Source: Liopterus haemorrhoidalis
Lineage: Eukaryota; Arthropoda; Insecta; Coleoptera; Dytiscidae
Length of the DNA stretch: 64,000 bases
Direction of reading: 5' to 3'
Assembly: GCA_963971575.1 (NCBI GenBank)
Contig: OZ020617.1
Span: forward strand, 42,318,606 to 42,382,605
The position numbers and the translations under genes were made by a program. The notes under the pieces are model-generated. The model worked only from the letters and a program-made list of their open reading frames with translations, had not been told where the DNA came from and did not search any database. Below, one piece after another: positions 56,465 to 64,000 of this stretch. Position 1 is the stretch's first letter; each line of letters begins with the position of its first letter.

Positions 56465-58358
56465 GACCGGTCTTTCCACCGTCAGATAAAGTGACTGGTA
56501 ATGTTATCTGACGGATAAAAACAATAAAGCGTCTTTCCACCTTCAGATAAAGTTATTCCTACGAATAAACTATGCTATCTGGCAGATAAGTTATTCGGTA
56601 GTCAAAGTAGCGAATAAGTAACAAATAAGTGCTGTCACTGTCAAAATGTTAGAAATTAAATGATTTATTGGAACAATAAAATGCAAAATGGACTTGAAAA
56701 AATATAATTTGTTTGAATTTTATTATTTGTAGAAATAATGCTTTAACTCCAAAATAACAGTGCACCAGTCCACGGTATCAAAAATATCTTGTGCAATATC
56801 CAGCTTATGTCTGATTTCATTTGTATGCCTTGTACGGAAAATTAAGTACACAAATTTCAACGAGTATTTTACGATATTGCCCGCTATCCACGAGTGGTTG
56901 CAGCCTGGGATGAAATGTTAGTGAAACTGCTTTCTTCTGTGAAAAAAAGGCTGAAGTACACGGTGTCGAGAAGGATATTTTATATTAAACGTTAGCCGGG
57001 ATTCATGCCTTACAATACAATGTTTAATAATTCTAATATTCGCTTTGCATTTGAGCAATAAGATTATAATTGGTATAGTAGCAACTGCAGTATTACGCAA
57101 GTTTAACGTTACAATCCACAAAAAGATCAGTACTGTGTCGGTGACGTACCTGAAGAAACTGATTATTCAGAAAAAATGAAAATGAAAGAATACTCCGTGA
57201 TTTAATTTCTTATTTTCAAATTTATTATAACTTATTTTGTATTTTCATCAATCATAATAAAATTAAAGAATTAAATAGACGTAGAACAATTATTATTAAT
57301 ATCTACTATCTATTTTTCATTCCTCCAATTTTATTACATGCTTACGACATTAATAATTGCTAAAATCTTGTATAACGCATACATAAATTTAATTTTGTTA
57401 ATGACAATAACCAAACAAACGGCTCGACAGCTGTCAGTTTACCAATTTATTTATTTATTTCCATAGAGAAACAAAAAAAAAAAAAAACTTTCTCAACGCC
57501 TTTTTCAGTTACACATTCAGTGTTTCCAATCTGAAGATTCAATATGTCAGTCTCATTATCCGTCAGATTAAAGTCACTGGATTATACAAAGTAGCGCAAG
57601 CCTTTGAAGAAGCCGACACACCCCAGGGATTGATTGGCAACATTGGTTCCCCTATTAAGCAAACTAAAGCAGCAATTTTTACGTTCTTAAGTTTGCGTCT
57701 GCGCTCTCACATCTCTCTTTCTCGCTCTAATTTAATAACCTCCTTTGTCAGCGGTTTGAATATTTAAGGTTAATTTTCATTTAAATTTATATATTATATC
57801 CATTTTATTTAATAAAAATAGAAAAAAATAATTGAAATTGTATAATCCGTCTCAATTTGTAATACGAAACTAGATCTGGTTACTTTGGTGACTGTTGTGG
57901 TGTAAACAGACTTTGGCGTATCCATATGAACCAATACTATGACAATATTATAAATGTATTGTCAATATACAACATAAATAATGAACTTTTACTGTTAGTT
58001 CCGTATTACAAAATGAGACAGATAATACCACAATTTTGTTACTTTGGAACTTTGATTAAAAAAATCGTGATTACAATGTTTAAAATAAAAAATTTGGTAG
58101 TACTAGTTTCTAATTTTTTTACTGTTGGAATTACTGAAAATCATTTGTGTTGGCGACATTTTTAGCCCCAGTATGGCCGCCGTTGCGCTACTTTATATAA
58201 TCTAGTGACTTTACGTCAGATAACTATCTGACAGATAAATATGAACTGAAAGACGGGATGATATTTATCCAACAGATAAAGTATCAGATAACTTTATCTA
58301 TCAGATTAAGAAACCCAGAAAGACCATTTATCCATCAGAAGGTGGAAAGACCGGCTCT
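56465..58358. mobile_element. TIR element of about 1.9 kb with nested element
   Basis: Ends GACCGGTCTTTCCACCGTC and the inverse GGTGGAAAGACCGGCTC. Both ends hold many TCAGATAA/ATCTGAC motifs, and the left end repeats TCTTTCCACCTTCAGATAA at about 56531. Flanking TAG is a possible 3-bp duplication. Only weak coding traces. A second TIR element lies inside (57575-58207). Confidence 0.65.
57575..58207. mobile_element. Nested TIR element of 633 bp
   Basis: CACTGGATTATACAAAGTAG...CGCAA is mirrored by the inverse at 58183-58207 with two differences. It includes CTAGATCTGGTTACTTTGGT, a motif also found near 27724 and inverted near 62240. Confidence 0.7.
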
Positions 58359-58439
58359 TAGGGTATTAAAATTTATCTATTTATATTGTAAAATTATAAT
58401 ATTGTATTGAATTAAATGAATTACGCCCGTAGATTATTA

Positions 58440-58570
58440 TATTATGAGGAAGTAACGGGATTCGGACTGGTCAGATATTAAAACAATATTTTAACTTCGC
58501 TAACGTTTCGATTTAAATTTATTAGTTTTCCCTTCTTCATTCTGTTTCAGTTTCTAAATGAACCACTAAC
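58440..58570 (-). mobile_element. Penelope-like terminal fragment
   Basis: TTCGGACTGGTCAGATATTA and CTAACGTTTCGATTTAAAT match the PLE piece at 33695-33983. The hammerhead core is degraded here. Confidence 0.5.
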
Positions 58571-59370
58571 AGAATTTTATAAAGCAAGTAAATTATTATA
58601 AATTTTCTCAATCCTATTTCCTTTATAAATTACGCTAAATTACTATATTTTTCTACTTGTAAATTTTTATTCAGCTTTCATTTTTACATTTATCAAGTAT
58701 ATTTACCAACTTGTTTAAGAGGAATATCGTAGCAAATGTAACTGAAAACATCCCTAAAGACCTTAAATAAACTAATTACTTCCCCCTGTACATTTGTACA
58801 AGAGTCCTCTCGGAAAGTATCAATACTTTGATATCATCAATATTAACAGGAGGGGACTTTAGCAACGAGGGAAAAAATCAGGATAAATTGGATTTTTTAT
58901 TGTATGTGCCCTTGTAGCTTGAGGGGCCAATACTAAGGTGTTCGATCATGTTTAATAAATGTTAAGTTCCAAGGGAAACAGTAAGAGTAAACATAAAAAT
59001 ACAAGAAGGGCGTTACGATAATGTTTGATGTTTATTTTATATTCTTTGTGTATTGTAAATATGGACCAGATCTACAGAATTATATAATATTGTTTTTAAA
59101 CATTGTTTAGAAAGTACTTTGGATATTCCTCTCCTACTTCTTCTTTGGACACTATCAGTCAGGTTGACTTTTCGCCTCACTCACATAAGTCCTCCATCTT
59201 GATCTATTCATTGTCAGGTCTTGCCAATGATATATTCAAATAATTTTAGACTAATTTTTTTTACATGTACGCGTTTTGAAAAAAAAAAACTCTGGCAGGG
59301 CACTTTCAGGGAAAAATTCGCTACGTAGAATACGTTAGTGTCATTTCGTGATAGTGTCGTTTGTGTGTAC
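58571..59370. other. No recognisable gene
   Basis: A+T-rich; no ORF of known type. Confidence 0.45.
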
Positions 59371-59870
59371 AGGGTAGTCGGCGAATCAGTGCAGTTGCGT
59401 CACTGGAAACGTGACAAATTTTTGTGATGCCATATTTAGTACGTTTACATTCATCTATTTAACGAATATAATATTTGTACGCTGTCACTTGTATCGAAAT
59501 GAAATGAAAATGTAAGAATAAGAACTGAATAGAAACAAATAAACTATTGTAATAGGCAAAATAGTTCTAAAAAGGGCTGATGTGATCCAAAAATATTATC
59601 AAAGAAAAGAAAATAGAAGTACGTTCAATTTTAAAAGACTATGCTCTACACACAATATCAAATGGAAATCTCTAAGATATCTTTAAGAAATTATATAACT
59701 AAACACAAAACTGCTAAATAAACAACAAACTATGTAAAAAAAGGTTTTAGAAATTACTATAAGTTAGATATAAGTGAACACAAGTATCAAAACACATCAG
59801 AACGTATTATAAAATGTAAAGTGTAAACATTGTTTTATTTAGCGATGCCAATACAAATGTCCCTATATTA
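59371..59870 (+). mobile_element. Family D element, copy D3
   Basis: Collinear with D2 from AGGGTAGTCGGCGAATCAG to TTTAGCGATGCCAATACAAA; it lacks the right TIR and the tRNA-like segment of D1. Confidence 0.75.
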
Positions 59871-60087
59871 ATAATGTTGTTCTAAGCAAGTGTAAAGGGA
59901 TAATTTTAATTTGCTGCCTGTTGGACTGTTACCTATTTTATCTTCAATTAGTAGTTTAAGTTCGTTAACAGGGATAGAATAAACTAACAATGTCAAAATA
60001 TACTAATTTATATCCAGGAATAAATATCTTAACCTGTTTTTATTTATCTTTAGTGACAATAAGTTATTAACACTTGCAAAAATGTAT

Positions 60088-60469
60088 TATACTCTATCTC
60101 AGAAAGACTGATAGTAATAAAATTTATTATTTGTAAAAAGTTATTGTTTTTTCACACAGAAGCGGCAAAACAAAAGCGACAAAATATGAATAGTTCGAAA
60201 CGAAATATTGTTAAAAACAACCGAATACGAACTAGGGTTAAATATAATGGACCATAAAAATTTTACCCTAAAATTTAGAGGAAAAATATGGTCACAGGGG
60301 TGTGTTTAATGATATGATTAATATGGTCACAGGCGTGAGTTTAATAAAATGATAAATAGTAATATAGAAATACACAAAACCAATTTAAACGTGTTTAAAA
60401 TGTACACGCCACTGGTAACTGCCTGACAAAATGATTTATTACTATCAGTCTTTCAGAGATAGAATATAG
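60088..60469. mobile_element. Family C MITE, copy C2
   Basis: About 382 bp, inverted relative to C1, same TIRs (TATACTCTATCTCAGAAAG) and internal GGTCACAGG...GTGTGTTTAAT motif. Confidence 0.8.
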
Positions 60470-60625
60470 TTACTGAAAATCTAGGACAGCAGAATTAGGA
60501 AAACGATAATAGCTAATAAATATTTTACGAAGGGATTTCCGATCTTTCACTTCTAAAACTGGTTTGTATATGAACTTTTGTTAGGCTCCAAGGCCTCGTC
60601 TACCTCTTTTCTTCACGAACGTCTC

Positions 60626-61700
60626 TTTTTAGGGTTTTGTAGGTATGACCAAAAAACCCTTATACCGTCATTTTGTCGTCTGTCTGTCTGTCTGTCTGTC
60701 TGTCTGTTCGGTAAAAATTGTAGCCAAACGGCTAAACCTAGAGAGTTGAAATTTGGCATGCTTATACAACTCTTTGACCCGCACATAGGAAAAATACTAA
60801 AACATCTAAAAAACATATCCCCCTAAAAATATAAACAAATATGTGCTCATCGAAAAAAAAAAATATTTTTTTATAATTCTGAGTAGGGTATCAAATGAAA
60901 GCCCTTGGTACGTGGATTAACGATCAAATTTTTATTTTTGCAAAATAAATTATTTTGTAGCGATTTTTGCCAAAATTGTGCAAACATTTTTTTGTCCCAC
61001 ACCTTGTAGCCCTGATGGTTTAAACTAAAAATCTGAAAAAATTCTAAGTAATGTACATTGGTGTGAACCGAAATAGTTCAACAGGAATTTTTGATCAGAT
61101 TAGGTTTTAGGAAAAAAACGCATTTTTTGTGATTTTTTGCTAATAATGTACTCAACTTATAGCTTTGTAACACGCCACACTGTAACATGTGTGCTGGTCT
61201 AGTGGTATTAGACTCTGATTTTTCACGCAAGTAACCTGATCCGAAAGGGATTGAACCATGTGAGAAGAGACATATTATTTTTTGTTTTTTTTTTTTTTAA
61301 TTTTTATATTGTTTAAATTATTTTTTCAATATTCTAGTTATATTTTGGCAAATGTTGCATTTAATTTTTAAAAGCGTAAATTTAATAGCCAGTGAAAATT
61401 GTTTAAATTATAATTTAATTCTGTTTCAATGTACACGAAATCAGAGGGGCGAAACTTATAACAACCAATGGAAGCCATAGGCGCAATTTTTAAAATTCTT
61501 AATGAACCTTGCTATATATAAATAAATTACTGCACATATTTAGAAACCTAAATAATGGTATGTGGCGTTCGAATTAAAATTAACAAAAAAAATATTTTAA
61601 TATAAAATTTGTTTTCGCATCCAAAATAATCATCATTCACTTACTAAATACCTGCAAAACCCTGAAATGTGTGAAAATTCACACTTCACATCAATTTTTT
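60626..61700 (-). mobile_element. Family A element, copy A9
   Basis: Complete, minus orientation. Five or six TCTG units near 60680. Both inverted-repeat motifs and the terminal GTGTGAAAATTCACAC palindrome are present. Closest to A5. Confidence 0.88.
61190..61262 (+). other. tRNA-like cassette inside A9
   Basis: CTGGTCTAGTGGTATTAGAC (A-box-like) and a degenerate B box near GGGATTGAACC. It shares TTTTTCAC.CAA with the A5 cassette, so these two are relatives. Confidence 0.5.
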
Positions 61701-61978
61701 ATTAGTTCTTCCATGAACGAATCTTTCTCGCTTACATTGTTTTTAGGTGTCCAATTTATTGTTACCTAGGTCATCTGTCACTTTTCAGTCGTGTATACTA
61801 CTTTAATGGCCATACTACTTCAATCTATTTATTTTTATAAAACAATTAGATTGTTATTATAAGAATATTTTTTTTAAGTTTTATAGAAAATATATTAACT
61901 TTTCCTTTCGATACTTGAAAATATCAATTTTTTTTCGATACGATACCAGTATCGATAATTTTTATTCAATATTATCCA

Positions 61979-62280
61979 TATAAGCAGTTCACTTTTGTAA
62001 GAACAAACTAAGAGAGAATTTTGTTTTCAATAGTTTGCACCTTTGAAGCTGTATGTCATGTTGGTATTAAAAAATGTCACTTTTTTAAAATGTCAATCCA
62101 TTTGACATATGTCATAATGAAAAATGATATCTTAATTATAGTGATCATAACCTTATCAACCTAAAGTCGGTTTTACAGCGTAAGGAATATTTTTAATTGA
62201 CATTTAAAGTCAGTAACACACCATAAAAGTAACCAAAATAACCAGATCTAGTGTGTTCTTACAAAAGTGAACAGCTTATA
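61979..62280. mobile_element. 302-bp MITE with 27-bp TIRs
   Basis: Ends TATAAGCAGTTCACTTTTGT (continuing AAGAACA) and the inverse at 62254-62280 with one mismatch in 27. It contains CCAGATCTAGTGTG, a motif shared with 57868 and 27724. Outer TA may be the target duplication. Confidence 0.82.
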
Positions 62281-63502
62281 CCCAAATATCTTTCTTATAC
62301 TTATACTTTCTCAGTATCGCATATCCTACGCCCTATTAATGAATTTCAATTTTGAGAACAAAAAAGTCAGATGTTATATTTCACGAGGATGAGATCTCGT
62401 TGCTTTGCAAATCATGCCTTATGAAACGAAACTTGTGTTTAAATATACAATTTTAATATTGAGTTTAGACCCATTTTTTAAATAACGCAATTATTTGATG
62501 TTGAATTATTTTTCAATTGAATATTCTTGTTTGCAGAGTAAAATACATTGTCTTTCCTATTAACCTCCTTTGTATATTTTATAATAAATAAGTTGTCCAT
62601 CATTAAACAATTCCCAAAAATAATCTGTATACCTATTTCTGATTTGTTTTATTTATACGAATACCATTTTTAAATAGATAGTATAGCTAATTATAACCTG
62701 ACAATGTCAGGAAGACTATCATATTATATCCTAAATATTTTCCAAACATGTGTCTACTGACAAGTCTCCATCTGTAACCGAAATGTGATTTCAGACTGTC
62801 ATATTTTGACATGAGCATCCGAGGTTTACATTAGAATATTTAGATGTAAATGTACTGGGAGACACGAAAAGAAAAACATATTTTTTTAACTGATCTAAAA
62901 ACACTTAAACAGTTAATGGAAAGATAGTCTATTTTCATTTGTTCTGTAAGTCATTTAAAGTAAATAAACATCACTCAAATCACTGCATTTTTTACCAATT
63001 CATTTATTCTTTTCTTTTAATACGCATTTTTTGCCAATAACATTTTTTATTGTGTTAACATTATAAAATAATTTAAAAACTAAATGGATTCTGTACATAA
63101 ACAAAATTTATATTAAAGTATTTCCAAAATGAAATGGCCACCCTCACTTATCGATTCCAATAATGACTGACAGTATAACCATTATACCTGCGGAATTTAT
63201 GGTTCTGTTAATAATAGTTGCCAGGACCGTAGTAATTATTTAAAATAAAGGTGTTTTCTTACATGCCATTTAGAATGAACTGTATATACTCACATGGCAT
63301 TCCTTCACATTTTTATCAGGCTTAGGACTAGTTATATTTGAATTATAAATATAGGCATGTTTAAAAATCATTTTGTTTTAAAGTATTTATAGTCTATATT
63401 AAATACTTCAAATTTGCACAAACAAAAATAAATTCTAGCAACTTCTAATAATTATACACGTGGCTAACTTTGTATTGAAATTCTATTCCTTCTTCAACCA
63501 AC
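62281..63502. other. No recognisable gene
   Basis: A+T-rich, no recognisable ORF or repeat family. Confidence 0.5.
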
Positions 63503-63542
63503 TTTTTAGGGTTTTGTAGGTATGACCAAAAAACCCTTATAC
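63503..63542 (-). mobile_element. Solo 3' tail of family A
   Basis: TTTTTAGGGTTTTGTAGGTA, TGACCAAAAAACCCTTATAC is the last 40 bp of family A with nothing of the body. It is repeated intact 235 bp further on at the start of A10. Confidence 0.85.
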
Positions 63543-63741
63543 CCACTTTATACGCATAGTTACATGAAAATATTGCGCGCTGAAACAACCAATTGCCTAA
63601 AGGTACCCGTAACGCCTATAGCTTGTTTATGGAAAACCTTACGGGTTGCACAGAATAAATTCGTTAGATTGACATGAGATGCACTCAACTTTTTTTCTCA
63701 TAAGCCAAAATTTTTTCCTAGTAGTGCTGATAAGCTACATT
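63543..63741 (-). repeat. Flank shared with 1038-1256
   Basis: Reverse complement of the DNA following A1, here held between two copies of the family A 3' tail. It lacks the left hairpin arm seen at 1173-1188. Confidence 0.85.
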
Positions 63742-63815
63742 TTTTAGGGTTTTGTAGGTATGACCAAAAAACCCTTATACCGTCATTTTGTCGTCTGTCT
63801 GTCTGTCTGTCTGTA

Positions 63816-63906
<91 letters not shown>

Positions 63907-64000
63907 TCGGTTAAAATTGTAGCCAAACGGCTAAACCTAGAGAGTTGAAATTTGGCATGCTTATACAACTCTTTGACCCGCACATAGGAAAAATACTAAA
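63738..64000 (-). mobile_element. Family A element, copy A10, cut by the window end
   Basis: Begins with the 3' tail, then a long TCTG tract (about 63796-63905, with one TATG variant), then the conserved CAAACGGCTAAACCTAGAGA. Only the 3' quarter is in the window. Confidence 0.88.

Overview
The window is A+T-rich, repeat-dense eukaryotic DNA. It fits a non-coding region of a large insect genome; a beetle is plausible but not shown. The evidence is the mix of repeats: non-LTR retrotransposon fragments of RTE, R1 and Jockey/CR1 type, a mariner element, Penelope-like (PLE) pieces, hAT and Harbinger-like MITEs, and DINE/Helentron-like elements with GTCY/GACA microsatellites. I found no host protein-coding gene, no rRNA, no convincing functional tRNA gene and no CRISPR array in 64 kb. 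Every recognisable coding stretch belongs to a transposon and is broken or truncated.

Layout. 0-10 kb: a (GACA)n element (family A, first copy), small hAT MITEs and several decayed LINE tails. 9.5-12.2 kb: a fold-back element with an 88-bp tandem repeat, then a diverged family A copy. 12.9-16.7 kb: an RTE-type reverse transcriptase split by a family A element, then another family A copy. 17.6-19.3 kb: two Harbinger-like MITEs in opposite orientation. 20.3-25.2 kb: a family A copy, then three copies of a second GTCY-microsatellite family (E), one carrying a hAT element at a site that is empty in its sister copy. 26.6-31.2 kb: a LINE with a 12-bp target duplication, a PLE remnant and a Jockey-type LINE. 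32.5-35.5 kb: a TIR element with a short peptide start, then PLE DNA with hammerhead ribozyme motifs, an R1-like LINE inserted in it and another PLE piece inserted in the LINE. 37-41.6 kb: a hAT element with two nested insertions, a pogo transposase remnant and a CR1/Jockey-like LINE. 42.4-47.9 kb: a direct duplication, a solo LTR, a tandem duplication, a MITE, and a family A copy split by a hAT element. 48.9-50.5 and 59.4 kb: family D. 52.4-53.7 kb: a full-length dead mariner. 54.9-58.4 kb: nested Jockey LINEs and nested TIR elements. 60-64 kb: more MITEs and two family A copies.

The items most worth following are: (1) family A elements carry tRNA-like cassettes at one internal position, and the cassettes differ between copies although the flanks are the same family; (2) PLE pieces carry hammerhead-type cores, one with a complete minimal fold; (3) several insertions have clean target duplications, so the order of events can be read. 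The window starts and ends with the same extended family A unit in opposite orientation. All element classifications rest on motifs read by eye; no database search was possible.
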